NCBI GenBank assembly: GCA_030066475.1
Contig: JASJBO010000398.1
Location: forward strand, 1-6,472
Length of the DNA: 6,472 bases
Direction: 5' to 3'
DNA from: Myxococcota bacterium
GTDB taxonomy: Bacteria > Myxococcota_A > UBA9160 > PR03
Position 1 is the stretch's first letter, and each line of letters opens with the position of its first letter. The notes beneath the pieces are model-generated. The model had not been told where the DNA came from and did not search any database. It saw only the letters and a program-made list of their open reading frames with translations. The position numbers were made by a program, and so were the translations under genes. Shown here one piece after another: positions 1 to 6,472 of this stretch.

Positions 1-473
1 CCCGAGGTGTAGAGCACCGCGAGCGTGGCCGAGCCGTCGCGCTTCGCCAGCGCGGGCGCCTCGCCGGCGCCTGCGGTCAGCTGCGAGACCCGCGCGCACG
101 CGAGCCCGTCCGCCGCCTCGGCGGCACTGCGGGCCGCCGCGACGCGCTCGCCGTCGTCGTGCACGAGCAGCGCCGCGCGGGAGTCGCGCAGCTGGTAGGC
201 GAGCTCGCGCGGCGTGAGGCGCAGGTTGAGCGGCAGCAGCGCGGCGTCGCACAGGTCCACGGCGTGCAGCAGCGCGACGAAATCGACCCCGGCTGGCAGC
301 AGCGCGGCCACCAGGTCGGCCTCGCCCACGCCGCGCGCGCGCAGGCCCGCCGCCAGCCGTTCGGCGCGCGCCTGCAGCCTGCCGTAGTCGAGCGTCGCGC
401 CGTCCAGCTCGAGGGCGGTGCGCTCCGGCGTGATGGCGGCGCGGGCCGAGATCCAGGGCGCGGCCAGGCTCAT
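1..473 (-). CDS. menE: o-Succinylbenzoate-CoA ligase MenE, N-terminal part (3' end outside window)
   Basis: Member of the AMP-forming acyl-CoA synthetase (ANL) family; MenE activates o-succinylbenzoate with ATP and CoA. Only 157 codons are present out of the family's roughly 450-500. My translation from the ATG at 473 starts MSLAAPWISARAA, then shows ALELDGATLDYGRLQARAE (20-38), the usual adenylate-forming N-terminal pattern, then VGEADLVAALLPAGVDFVAL (49-68) and PLNLRLTPRELAYQL (81-95). It ends in LAVLYTS at the window edge, which is the beginning of the ATP-binding P-loop YTSGTTG-type motif. The catalytic core and C-terminal lid are therefore missing from view. The frame is uninterrupted. 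The start overlaps the menC stop as ATGA and has GGAG 8 bases upstream. The fragment alone says only acyl/aryl-CoA ligase; the position after menC gives the MenE assignment. Confidence 0.9.
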   Translation of the reverse strand, partial: MSLAAPWISARAAITPERTALELDGATLDYGRLQARAERLAAGLRARGVGEADLVAALLPAGVDFVALLHAVDLCDAALLPLNLRLTPRELAYQLRDSRAALLVHDDGERVAAARSAAEAADGLACARVSQLTAGAGEAPALAKRDGSATLAVLYTS

Positions 474-1588
474 GCGGCGATCTCCGCGCCGCGCCCGCTG
501 GCGAGTGCCGGCCAGTCCGGGTCCACGCCGAGACCGGAGCCGCGCGGCAGGGCGCGCGCGCCATCCCGGACGGGCGGCAGCGCAGCCAGGTCGCACGCCA
601 GCAGGCCGTCGGTCGCGAGTCCCGCGGCGCGCGGCGGGCCGGGCAGCGCCGCCGCCAGGTGCAGGGCCGCGGCGCTGCCGAGCGCCGTGTCGAGGAAGCC
701 GGTCACGACCACGCCCGCGCCGGCCGCGCGCGCGCGCGCCGCGATGCGCCACGCCGGGCGCAGCCCGCCGACGGCCGCCGGCTTCACCACCAGCACGTCG
801 GCGGCTCCGCAGGCGAGCAGCCGCGCGGCGTGCGCCTCGTCGCGCACCGCCTCGTCGGCCGCGACGGGCACCGGGGCGACCGCCCGGAGCCGGGCGAGCG
901 CCTCGATCTCGTCGGCCGCGACCGGCTGCTCCACGTACTCGGGCTCCACCTCGGCGAGCGCGGACAGCTGGAGCGGGGCGCTCTGCGCGTCCCAGGCTCC
1001 GTTCGCGTCGAGGCGCAGCGCGGCGCCGGCGCCCACCCGGTCGCGCAGGGCGCGGGCGCGCGCGCGATCGGCAGCGGCGGCGAGCGCGCCGACCTTGAGC
1101 TTGAAGGTGGCATGGCCGCGCGCGAGCGCGCGGGCGGCCGACTCGCCCACCGTCTCGGGCGTGGCGCCCGCGACCAGCGCGGCCACCGGGATGCGTGTGC
1201 GCGGCGACGCGGGGACGCCCGCCAGCAGGGCTGCCACGGGCACCTCGCGCGCGCGCGCGGCGAGGTCGTGCAACGCCACGTCGAGCGCGGCGCGCGCGGA
1301 GGGGGCGCCGGGGGTCGCGCGGAGCACGCCGTCGAGCGCCGCGTCGAGGCTCTCGAAGCGCGCGCCCACGAGCGCCCGGATCGCCCGCTCGAGCGCGCGC
1401 CGCGCCTCCCGGGCCGACTCGAGCCCGAAGCCCGCCAGCGGAAGCGCCTCGCCGAACCCGCGCGCGCCCCCGGCCTCGGTGAGCGCGACGACCGCGCCGA
1501 GGCGCTCGCGGATCGGCCCGTGCGCCGTGTCGAGCGGCACCCGAAGTGGCGCGCGGATCGGGATCAGCTCGGCGCGGACGATCCGCAC
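470..1588 (-). CDS. menC: o-Succinylbenzoate synthase MenC (enolase superfamily)
   Basis: Dehydrates SHCHC to o-succinylbenzoate, the substrate of MenE. It has 372 residues, complete. The N-terminal capping domain carries RVPLDTAHG (16-24) and GFGEALPLAGF (44-54), the latter a typical OSBS-like motif. The barrel domain shows TFKLKVG with Lys163 and Lys165, LDANGAWD with Asp194, YVEQP with Glu220, ADE with Asp245 and LVVKP with Lys269. These are the two catalytic lysine positions and three Mg ligands of the superfamily, matching E. coli MenC Lys131, Lys133, Asp161, Glu190, Asp213 and Lys235. ALDVALHDL (101-109) and PVAALLAG (117-124) recall muconate-lactonizing and dipeptide-epimerase relatives, so on sequence alone an epimerase or N-succinylamino-acid racemase side activity is possible. 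The operon makes OSB synthase the main role. The GTG start, 7 bases after menA, has GAGG upstream; its TGA overlaps the menE ATG. Confidence 0.94.
   Translation of the reverse strand: MRIVRAELIPIRAPLRVPLDTAHGPIRERLGAVVALTEAGGARGFGEALPLAGFGLESAREARRALERAIRALVGARFESLDAALDGVLRATPGAPSARAALDVALHDLAARAREVPVAALLAGVPASPRTRIPVAALVAGATPETVGESAARALARGHATFKLKVGALAAAADRARARALRDRVGAGAALRLDANGAWDAQSAPLQLSALAEVEPEYVEQPVAADEIEALARLRAVAPVPVAADEAVRDEAHAARLLACGAADVLVVKPAAVGGLRPAWRIAARARAAGAGVVVTGFLDTALGSAAALHLAAALPGPPRAAGLATDGLLACDLAALPPVRDGARALPRGSGLGVDPDWPALASGRGAEIAA
482..485 (-). promoter_or_regulatory. menE ribosome binding site
   Basis: GGAG on the minus strand, 8 bases before the menE ATG at 473-471, inside the last codons of menC. 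It supports translational coupling and the ATG start. Confidence 0.7.
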
Positions 1589-1593
1589 AGCGG

Positions 1594-1597
1594 CCTC
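1594..1597 (-). promoter_or_regulatory. menC ribosome binding site
   Basis: GAGG on the minus strand, overlapping the menA TGA stop and lying 5 bases before the menC GTG at 1588-1586. It supports this GTG over upstream in-frame codons inside menA. Confidence 0.55.
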
Positions 1598-2510
1598 AGC
1601 CCTGGAGCCCGGCCGCGAGCAGCAGCGCGAAGACGAGCTCGAGGCGGGCCGTGCCCGCGAGCGCCTCGTTGAGCGCGGGCCCGTCGCGACGCGTCGCGAC
1701 GCAGCGCAGCAGCGGGGCGGCGAGCGGAAGCGAGAGCAGCGGCAGCAACACCCAGGCCGGGCGCGGGGTCGCGAGCCAGAGCGCCAGCGGCACGGCGTAG
1801 GCGGCCGCGAGGAGCGCCGCGTACTCCAGGCGCGCCGCCCGCCGCCCCAGCCGCACCGCCAGGGTGCGCTTGCCCGCACGCCGGTCGGAGTCCACGTCGC
1901 GCAGGTTGTTCACCACCAGCACCGCCGTGGCGAGCGCGCCCACCGGCAGCGCCGCCGCCCAGGTGACCGGCGGCAGCGCCAGCGCCTGCACCCAGACGGT
2001 TCCGGCCACCGCGACGCCGCCGAAGAAGACCAGCACGGTGAGGTCGCCGAGGCCGTGGTAGCCGAGCGGCCAGGGCCCGCCCGTGTAGGCAATTCCGGCG
2101 GCGATCGAGAGCAGCCCGATCCACACCACCGGCCAGCCGCCCAACGCGACCAGGTAGACGCCGACCGCCGTCGCCGCCGCGAACACCGCCGCCATCGCGA
2201 GGCGCACGGCGGCGGGCGAGAGCCAGCCCATCTGCACCGCGCGCGGCGGCCCGATGCGGTCGGCGCCGTCGGCGCCCTGCTCGGCGTCGAACACGTCGTT
2301 CGCCAGGTTGGTGCCGATCGTGATCAGCAGCGCGCCGAGCGCTGCAGCCAGCGCCGGCCCGGCGCGCGCGGCGCCGAGCGACGCCGCCACCGCGGTGCCG
2401 ACGGCCACCGGCGCCAGCGCCACCGGAAGCGTGCGCGGCCGCGCCGCGAGCCACCACACGCGCCAGCCGGTGGGCGCCGGCGCGGCCGGCGCGGAGGCTA
2501 CGGACGCCAC
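1596..2510 (-). CDS. menA: 1,4-dihydroxy-2-naphthoate polyprenyltransferase MenA
   Basis: Integral-membrane UbiA-family prenyltransferase that attaches the polyprenyl chain to DHNA with loss of CO2, giving demethylmenaquinone. It has 304 residues from the chosen start, typical for MenA. Visible: [17 protein letters not shown] (24-40), first Asp-rich motif NLANDVFD (68-75) with [10 protein letters not shown] (84-93), [17 protein letters not shown] (140-156) and second Asp-rich motif [20 protein letters not shown] (201-220). These bind the Mg-diphosphate of the prenyl donor. About eight hydrophobic segments, Ala/Leu/Val-rich, lie between and after the motifs. The start is uncertain: GTG at 2510 is the first in-frame candidate, overlaps menB by 13 bases and lacks a clear Shine-Dalgarno site; GTG at 2459 would remove 17 residues of an Ala/Pro-rich leader without touching a conserved motif. 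The TGA at 1598-1596 is part of the menC ribosome binding site region. menA is unlinked to the other men genes in E. coli and B. subtilis, so its place here is notable. Confidence 0.95.
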   Translation of the reverse strand: MASVASAPAAPAPTGWRVWWLAARPRTLPVALAPVAVGTAVAASLGAARAGPALAAALGALLITIGTNLANDVFDAEQGADGADRIGPPRAVQMGWLSPAAVRLAMAAVFAAATAVGVYLVALGGWPVVWIGLLSIAAGIAYTGGPWPLGYHGLGDLTVLVFFGGVAVAGTVWVQALALPPVTWAAALPVGALATAVLVVNNLRDVDSDRRAGKRTLAVRLGRRAARLEYAALLAAAYAVPLALWLATPRPAWVLLPLLSLPLAAPLLRCVATRRDGPALNEALAGTARLELVFALLLAAGLQG

Positions 2511-3322
2511 GGGAAGCGCCCGAAGTCGGGCTCGCGCTTCTCGACGAACGCGTCGCGGCCCTCCTGCGCCTCCTCGGTCATGTAGAAGAGCTGGGTGGTG
2601 TGCCCCGCCAGCTCCTGCAGGCCAGCCTGGCCGTCGCAGTCGGCGTTGAAGGCGGCCTTCAGACAGCGGATCGCGATCGGACTGTGGCGCAGGATGCGGC
2701 GTGCCCACTCGACGCCGGCGCTCTCGAGCTGGTCGAGCGGCACCACCCGGTTGACCAGGCCCATGTCGCGGGCCTCCTCGGCGCCGTACTGCTCGCACAG
2801 GTACCAGACCTCGCGCGCCTTCTTCTGGCCCACCACGCGCGCCAGGTAGGAGGCCCCGAAGCCCGCGTCGAAGCTCCCCACGCGCGGACCGGTCTGCCCG
2901 AAGCGGGCGTTCTCGGCCGCGATCGTGAGGTCGCAGATCAGGTGCAGCACGTGGCCGCCCCCGATCGCATAGCCCGCGACCAGGGCGATCACCGGCTTGG
3001 GGAGGGTACGGATGACGCGCTGCAGGTCGAGTGCGTTGAGGCGCGGGATGCCCTCGTCGTCGACGTAGCCGGCATCGCCGCGCACCTTCTGGTCGCCGCC
3101 CGAGCAGAAGGCGTCGGGTCCCTCGCCGGTGAACAGGATCACGCCGATCGAGGCGTCCTCGCGCGCGCGCGCGAAGGCGTCGATCAGCTCGAACAAGGTG
3201 CGCGGGCGGAACGCGTTGCGCACCTCGGGGCGACAGATCGTGATCTTGGCGATGCCGTCGCCGCTCGTCTCGAAGCGGATGTCGTCGTAGTCGCGGATCG
3301 TCTTCCAGTCGACGGAGGTCAT
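2498..3322 (-). CDS. menB: 1,4-dihydroxy-2-naphthoyl-CoA synthase MenB
   Basis: Crotonase-fold enzyme that closes the second ring of o-succinylbenzoyl-CoA by an intramolecular Claisen (Dieckmann-type) condensation, giving DHNA-CoA. It has 274 residues, close to E. coli MenB (285), and is strikingly similar along its whole length. Visible: [10 protein letters not shown] (31-40), oxyanion-loop segment [11 protein letters not shown] (72-82), [11 protein letters not shown] (117-127), [12 protein letters not shown] (141-152), [13 protein letters not shown] (164-176), [15 protein letters not shown] (226-240), Tyr247 in LFYMTEE and the C-terminal EKREPDF.RFPW signature. Ser150, Asp152 and Tyr247 match E. 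coli Ser161, Asp163 and Tyr258. Gly145 occupies the position that is Asp185 in the M. tuberculosis enzyme, so this should be the bicarbonate-dependent type I form. ATG start with GGAG; it overlaps menH by 4 bases, and its TAG lies inside the proposed start of menA. Confidence 0.98.
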   Translation of the reverse strand: MTSVDWKTIRDYDDIRFETSGDGIAKITICRPEVRNAFRPRTLFELIDAFARAREDASIGVILFTGEGPDAFCSGGDQKVRGDAGYVDDEGIPRLNALDLQRVIRTLPKPVIALVAGYAIGGGHVLHLICDLTIAAENARFGQTGPRVGSFDAGFGASYLARVVGQKKAREVWYLCEQYGAEEARDMGLVNRVVPLDQLESAGVEWARRILRHSPIAIRCLKAAFNADCDGQAGLQELAGHTTQLFYMTEEAQEGRDAFVEKREPDFGRFPWRP

Positions 3323-4230
3323 GCTCGGGTCTCCAGGGCTCGGGTTTCCAGGGTTGGCGTTGGCGCCGACGCCGGCGCGCCGGCGTCGGCGAGCACCCGC
3401 CCCGCGCGCCCCGCCAGCCAGCGGCGGGCGAGCGCGAGGCAGGCGCGCGGGTTCTCGAGATGCGCGGCGTGCCCGGCGTCGGGCACCAGCGCCCACTCGC
3501 CGCGCGGGAGCCGGGCGGCGAGCGAGGCGGCGAGCGCGCGGAACTTGGGGTCGTTGGCGCCGGCGGCCAGACAGATCGGCACGTCGATCGAGGCGAGCGC
3601 CCCGTGCAGCGGGGGCTGGGCGCCGCTGCCCATGCCGCGCAGCGAGTGCGCGAGGCCGCGGGCGCGGTTGGCCAGCCGCTCGCGGCGCTGCGCCGCGCGC
3701 GCTGCGGCGGACAGCCGCTCGCGCTGGCTCGCGAACAGCGGGTGCGCCGTCCAGCGCTCGACGAAGGCCGGCACGCCGTCGCGCTCGATCGCGTCGGCGA
3801 GCGCCTCGTCGTCGCGCGCGCGCGCGGCGCGCTCGGTCGCCGACTCGATGCCGGCGCTCGCGCCGACGAGCAGCGCCGAGGCGGCGCGCTCGGGCCGCGC
3901 GGCGCACAGCGAGAGCGCGACGCGGCCGCCCATCGAGTAGCCGAGCCAGTGGGCGCGCTCGACGCCCAGCGCGTCGAGCACGCCGCACACCTGCGCCACG
4001 CAGCGCGGCATTGCATAGGCGGCGGGGTCGTCGGGTGCGTCGCTGCGCCCGTGCCCCACCAGGTCGATGGCGATCGTGCGGAAGTCGTCTGCCAGCGCGG
4101 CGCCCACGCCGGCCATGCCGTGGGCGGATCCGGTGAAGCCGTGCAGCAGCACCAGCGGCGGCCCGCTGCCGCGCAGCTCGGCGTGCAGGCGCACGCCGTC
4201 CACCGCGACGAAGTGCGATTCGGACCTCAC
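3319..4230 (-). CDS. menH: SHCHC synthase MenH (alpha/beta hydrolase)
   Basis: Eliminates pyruvate from the MenD product SEPHCHC to give SHCHC. It is an alpha/beta-hydrolase-fold enzyme of 303 residues, somewhat longer than the roughly 250-270 usual for MenH. Visible: strand and oxyanion segment [10 protein letters not shown] (26-35), DLVGHGRSD (56-64), nucleophile elbow GYSMGG with Ser99, acid Asp227 in GANDPKF and His254 in DAGHAAHLE, completing a Ser-Asp-His triad. The region 125-210 is the helical cap. Residues from about 273 onward form an Ala/Pro/Thr-rich tail ending in two copies of LETRA, with no family counterpart that I recognise. The GTG start overlaps the menD stop (GTGA) and has a strong GGAGG. 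The TGA stop overlaps the menB ATG (ATGA). The fold alone could be another hydrolase; its place between menD and menB makes MenH the firm call. Confidence 0.94.
   Translation of the reverse strand: MRSESHFVAVDGVRLHAELRGSGPPLVLLHGFTGSAHGMAGVGAALADDFRTIAIDLVGHGRSDAPDDPAAYAMPRCVAQVCGVLDALGVERAHWLGYSMGGRVALSLCAARPERAASALLVGASAGIESATERAARARDDEALADAIERDGVPAFVERWTAHPLFASQRERLSAAARAAQRRERLANRARGLAHSLRGMGSGAQPPLHGALASIDVPICLAAGANDPKFRALAASLAARLPRGEWALVPDAGHAAHLENPRACLALARRWLAGRAGRVLADAGAPASAPTPTLETRALETRA
3323..3353 (-). repeat. 15-bp tandem repeat, two copies, over the menB ribosome binding site
   Basis: Two adjacent 15-bp units, 3324-3338 and 3339-3353, differ at one base (c/t at 3331 and 3346). 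On the minus strand they encode LETRA twice at the very end of MenH. The copy next to menB contains the GGAG used by menB; the distal copy reads GGAA at the same place. The flanking G before each unit also matches. Confidence 0.85.
3331..3334 (-). promoter_or_regulatory. menB ribosome binding site
   Basis: GGAG on the minus strand, 8 bases before the menB ATG at 3322-3320, embedded in the last menH codons. It decides the ATG as start, which also gives the expected MenB N-terminus. Confidence 0.7.
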
Positions 4231-6026
4231 GCGCGCGCCTCCGCGGCCCGCGCCGCGGCGGCCGCCAGCGCGCGGAACTGCGCCACGTTGCGCTCGGCGT
4301 CCACCGGTACCACCAGCACCCGCGTCGATGCGGCGGCCAGCGAGTCCTTGAGCGCCGCGCGCAGGTGCTCGCGCGACTCGACGCGCACGGCTTCGAGGCC
4401 GGCGCCGCGGCACAGCGCCACGAGGTCGGCGCCGTGCGGCGTGCGGAAGTGGGCGTCGAAGAGCGCCGCGTCGGCGCACTCGGCGATCGGCAGGAACGAG
4501 AAGATCCCGCCCCCGCCGTTGTCGACCACGACGACGGTGAGCGGCAGCCCCAGCCGCCGCGCCGTCACCAGGGCGCCGGCGTCGTGCAGCAGCGCGAGGT
4601 CGCCGGTGAACAGCACCGTGGGCCCGACCCGGGCGGCCGCGGCGCCGAGCGCGCTCGACAGCATGCCGTCGATGCCGTTGGCGCCGCGGTTGCACAGCAC
4701 GCGGACGGCTCGCGGCGAGGCCGGCCAGAAGGCGTCGAGGTCGCGCACCGGCATGCTGTTCGAGACGTAGAGCAGCGCATCGTCGGGCAGCGCATCGGCC
4801 AGCTCGCGCACCACGCGCGCCTCGAGCAGCGCGGAGTCCGCGTCGATCGAGGCCGCCAGCGCCGCCGCGGCACGCGCGTCGGCCGCGAGGAAGTCGGAGA
4901 GCCAGGGGCTGGCGCTCCGGACCGGCCGCGGCCCGAGCCGGCGCGCGAGCGCCGCGCACAGCGCGACCGGATCCACGCGCAGCACCTCCGAGGCGAGGTG
5001 GCTCGGGTCGTGCCAGACGCCGTCGGGGTCCACCAGCACCAGGTCGCGCGGCGGGCGCCCCTCGAGCCACAGGCGCTGCGCCTTGCTGGTGGGCGTGTCG
5101 CCCAGGCGCAGCACGAAGTCGGGCGCGTGGGCGGCGGCGAAGGCCGGATCGCGCAGCAGCAGGTCGCCCGTCGCGACGACCGGCGCGTCGGGCCGATGCG
5201 GGCCGCAGCGCAGCGGCGAAGTCGGCTCGGCGAGGATCGGCCACGCCAGGGCGCGCGCCAGCTCCGACGCGGTGTCGGCCAGGTCGGGCGAGGCGTCGGT
5301 CGGTCCGCACGCGATCACGCCGCGCTCGCAGGCCGCCATCGACGCGGCGAGCCGCGCGACGTCGTCGGGACGCGGCGCCTGCGCGGCGCGGTGCACGGGG
5401 GCGTAGGCGCGCGGCGCGCGCCCGCACGACGCGAGCGGCGTCAGCGGCTCGGCCAGGTCCGCGGGCACCGGGCGCGGCTCGAGCGGCTCGCGGAACGGCA
5501 GGTTCAGGTGCACGGGGCCCGCCGGCGGACCGACCGCCTCGGCCACCGCGCGACCCGCCAGCGCGCGGGCGTGGCGCAGCGGCGCGTCGCCCGGCTCGGG
5601 AACCGGCGCCTCGGCGAACCAGCGTACGTGGGGTCCGAAGAGCCGCAGCTGGTCGACGGTCTGGCCGGCGCCCCATTCGCGCAGCTCGGGCGGCCGGTCG
5701 GCCGTCAGCACCAGGAGCGGGACGCGCGCGTAGTGCGCCTCGATCACGGCGGGGTGGAAGTTGGCCGCGGCCGTCCCCGAGGTGCAGACCAGCGCCACCG
5801 GCTCGCGCGCGGCGCGCGCCAGGCCCAGCGCGAAGAAGCCCGCACTGCGCTCGTCGAGGTGCGACCAGCAGCGCAGGTCGTCCTGCGCCGCGGCCGCCAC
5901 CACCAGCGGGGTCGAGCGCGAGCCGGGGCAGATGCACGCGTGGCGCACGCCGGCGCGCGCGAGCTCCTCGAACAGAGCGGTCGCGAAGGCAACCGAGCGG
6001 TTCGGCGCGGCGGCGACGGCGTGCAT
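4227..6026 (-). CDS. menD: 2-succinyl-5-enolpyruvyl-6-hydroxy-3-cyclohexene-1-carboxylate synthase MenD
   Basis: Thiamine-diphosphate enzyme that decarboxylates 2-oxoglutarate and adds the resulting succinic-semialdehyde unit to isochorismate, giving SEPHCHC. The 599 residues are complete and near the family's usual 550-600. The N-terminal domain shows PGSRSTP (34-40), the DER motif whose Glu59 should be the cofactor-activating glutamate, [15 protein letters not shown] (83-97) and [19 protein letters not shown] (108-126), all MenD hallmarks. The middle domain (about 185-370) is weakly conserved. The C-terminal cofactor domain has [10 protein letters not shown] (422-431), [10 protein letters not shown] (445-454) and the ThDP/Mg motif running from GD at 475-476 to DN at 502-503, followed by [10 protein letters not shown]. 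The usual first Asn of the NN pair is Asp here; the metal-binding second Asn is kept. The ATG start has a good GGAG site. It starts 2 bases after menF and its TGA overlaps the menH GTG. Confidence 0.97.
   Translation of the reverse strand: MHAVAAAPNRSVAFATALFEELARAGVRHACICPGSRSTPLVVAAAAQDDLRCWSHLDERSAGFFALGLARAAREPVALVCTSGTAAANFHPAVIEAHYARVPLLVLTADRPPELREWGAGQTVDQLRLFGPHVRWFAEAPVPEPGDAPLRHARALAGRAVAEAVGPPAGPVHLNLPFREPLEPRPVPADLAEPLTPLASCGRAPRAYAPVHRAAQAPRPDDVARLAASMAACERGVIACGPTDASPDLADTASELARALAWPILAEPTSPLRCGPHRPDAPVVATGDLLLRDPAFAAAHAPDFVLRLGDTPTSKAQRLWLEGRPPRDLVLVDPDGVWHDPSHLASEVLRVDPVALCAALARRLGPRPVRSASPWLSDFLAADARAAAALAASIDADSALLEARVVRELADALPDDALLYVSNSMPVRDLDAFWPASPRAVRVLCNRGANGIDGMLSSALGAAAARVGPTVLFTGDLALLHDAGALVTARRLGLPLTVVVVDNGGGGIFSFLPIAECADAALFDAHFRTPHGADLVALCRGAGLEAVRVESREHLRAALKDSLAAASTRVLVVPVDAERNVAQFRALAAAAARAAEARA
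4238..4242 (-). promoter_or_regulatory. menH ribosome binding site
   Basis: GGAGG on the minus strand, 7 bases before the GTG at 4230-4228. This is the strongest Shine-Dalgarno match in the window and fixes the menH start at GTG, even though the same frame stays open for about 1.7 kb further upstream across menD. Confidence 0.75.
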
Positions 6027-6028
6027 CG

Positions 6029-6472
6029 CTACAGCTCCAGCAGCGGCGCGAGCAGGGCGCCCAGCTTGAGCCGCGTCTCGCGCAGCTCGGCCTCGGGCTG
6101 CGAGCCCTCGACGATGCCGGCGCCCGCGAACAGGCGCGCGGTCTCGCCGCGCAGCAGGGCGGCGCGCAGCGCCACCGCCAGCTCGCCGCCGCCCTCGGCG
6201 TCGAGGAAGCCGACCGGACCCGCGTACCAGCCGCGGTCGAGGTCCTCGGCGCGCGCGATCCAGCCGAGCGCCGCGTCGCGCGGGGCGCCGCCGACCGCGG
6301 GCGTCGGGTGCAGGTCGCCCGCCAGCGCCAGCAGACCGCGCCGGCCCGCGAGCCGGCCCTCGATGGGCGTCTCGAGGTGCTGGATGCCGTCGAGGCGGCG
6401 CAGCCGCGGCGCCTCGGGAACCGCCAGCGAGCGGCAGTGCGGCGCCAGCGCCGCGCGCAGCGCGCGCACCAC
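6029..6472 (-). CDS. menF: Isochorismate synthase MenF, C-terminal part (5' end outside window)
   Basis: Converts chorismate to isochorismate, the committing step of classical menaquinone synthesis; cytoplasmic and Mg-dependent. Only the last 147 residues are present, whereas the family usually has about 400 to 450. Visible chorismate-binding signatures, in order from the window edge: HLETPIEG (32-39), LHPTPAVGG (54-62), DRGWYAGPVG (79-88), a GGGELAVALR strand (94-103), FAGAGIV (115-121) and the closing ELRET..K (129-136). By alignment from memory with E. coli EntC, Glu132 matches its Mg-binding Glu376. The HPTPAVGG form is typical of isochorismate synthases (MenF, EntC, DhbC, PchA), whereas anthranilate and aminodeoxychorismate synthases carry a different motif there. 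The fragment alone cannot separate MenF from siderophore isochorismate synthases; the menD gene 2 bases downstream settles it as MenF. The stop is TAG at 6031-6029. A GTG lies at the very edge, but the frame must continue further upstream. Confidence 0.95.
   Translation of the reverse strand: MVRALRAALAPHCRSLAVPEAPRLRRLDGIQHLETPIEGRLAGRRGLLALAGDLHPTPAVGGAPRDAALGWIARAEDLDRGWYAGPVGFLDAEGGGELAVALRAALLRGETARLFAGAGIVEGSQPEAELRETRLKLGALLAPLLEL
6035..6038 (-). promoter_or_regulatory. menD ribosome binding site
   Basis: GGAG on the minus strand, 8 bases before the menD ATG and inside the last codons of menF. It supports the ATG at 6026 as the start. Because it lies within translated menF sequence, ribosomes finishing menF could reload on menD. 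Confidence 0.7.

Noticed and set aside
725..739. Alternating CG tracts (also 3160-3173 and 3813-3826), possible Z-DNA or repeat elements
   Set aside because: Each encodes alternating Ala-Arg with GCG/CGC codons inside real genes. Composition explains them without a separate function.
2565..2579. Two AGGAGG-like stretches on the minus strand, considered as a menA ribosome binding site
   Set aside because: They lie more than 50 bases before the nearest menA start and encode the conserved Glu-rich EEAQEG segment of MenB.
159..2585. An 808-codon open frame on the plus strand opposite menE, menC and menA
   Set aside because: Its translation is a low-complexity Arg/Ala/Ser/Gly mix with no recognisable domain, and it lies exactly opposite genes with clear family motifs. 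At this GC content stop codons are rare in such frames.
2600..3940. A 446-codon plus-strand open frame opposite menB and menH
   Set aside because: No motif or domain is visible; it is the complement shadow of two well-supported genes.
2511..4016. A long upstream extension of the menA frame across menB and menH
   Set aside because: It is an out-of-frame reading of menB and menH. MenA homology begins only after 2510.
3460..4770. A 436-codon plus-strand open frame opposite menH and menD
   Set aside because: Same reasoning: compositionally biased, no domain, wholly antisense to conserved genes.
4231..5937. A long upstream extension of the menH frame across menD, suggesting a fusion protein of over 870 residues
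   Set aside because: The extension is an out-of-frame reading of menD. The GTG at 4230 has a strong GGAGG and yields a normal MenH N-terminus.
6027..6028. A possible internal promoter between menF and menD
   Set aside because: The gap is 2 bases, and no AT-rich or -10/-35-like sequence was seen in the surrounding coding DNA.

Overview
The window holds one block of menaquinone (vitamin K2) biosynthesis genes, all on the minus strand and read from high to low coordinates: menF (C-terminal part only), menD, menH, menB, menA, menC and menE (N-terminal part only). It is the classical isochorismate / o-succinylbenzoate route. No RNA gene, mobile element, CRISPR array, phage gene or intergenic region of any size is visible. 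Both ends cut through genes, so the operon promoter and terminator lie outside the window.

Layout from the right edge: menF ends 2 bases before menD; menD overlaps menH by 4 bases (GTGA); menH overlaps menB by 4 bases (ATGA); menB appears to overlap menA by 13 bases; menA is followed after 7 bases by menC; menC overlaps menE by 4 bases (ATGA). Essentially every base is coding. GGAG/GAGG-type ribosome binding sites lie 5-8 bases before five of the six internal starts. The arrangement implies one transcript with coupled translation.

How the products work together: MenF makes isochorismate from chorismate. MenD adds a succinic-semialdehyde unit from 2-oxoglutarate to give SEPHCHC. MenH removes pyruvate to give SHCHC. 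MenC dehydrates this to o-succinylbenzoate. MenE activates that to its CoA thioester. MenB closes the second ring to give DHNA-CoA. After thioester hydrolysis, the membrane enzyme MenA prenylates DHNA to demethylmenaquinone. The thioesterase and the final methyltransferase (MenG/UbiE) are not in the window.

The organism is a very GC-rich bacterium: third codon positions are almost all G or C and proteins are rich in Ala and Arg. A soil or sediment proteobacterial-type lineage such as Myxococcota is possible, but the sequence does not fix the taxon. The extreme GC also creates very long open frames on the opposite strand, which look like shadows.

I found no evidence of an undescribed system. 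The points worth a second look are modest: menA embedded between menB and menC, the tight gene coupling, a 15-bp tandem repeat that duplicates the menB ribosome binding site inside the end of menH, an uncertain menA start, and a MenC that resembles the muconate-lactonizing/dipeptide-epimerase branch.
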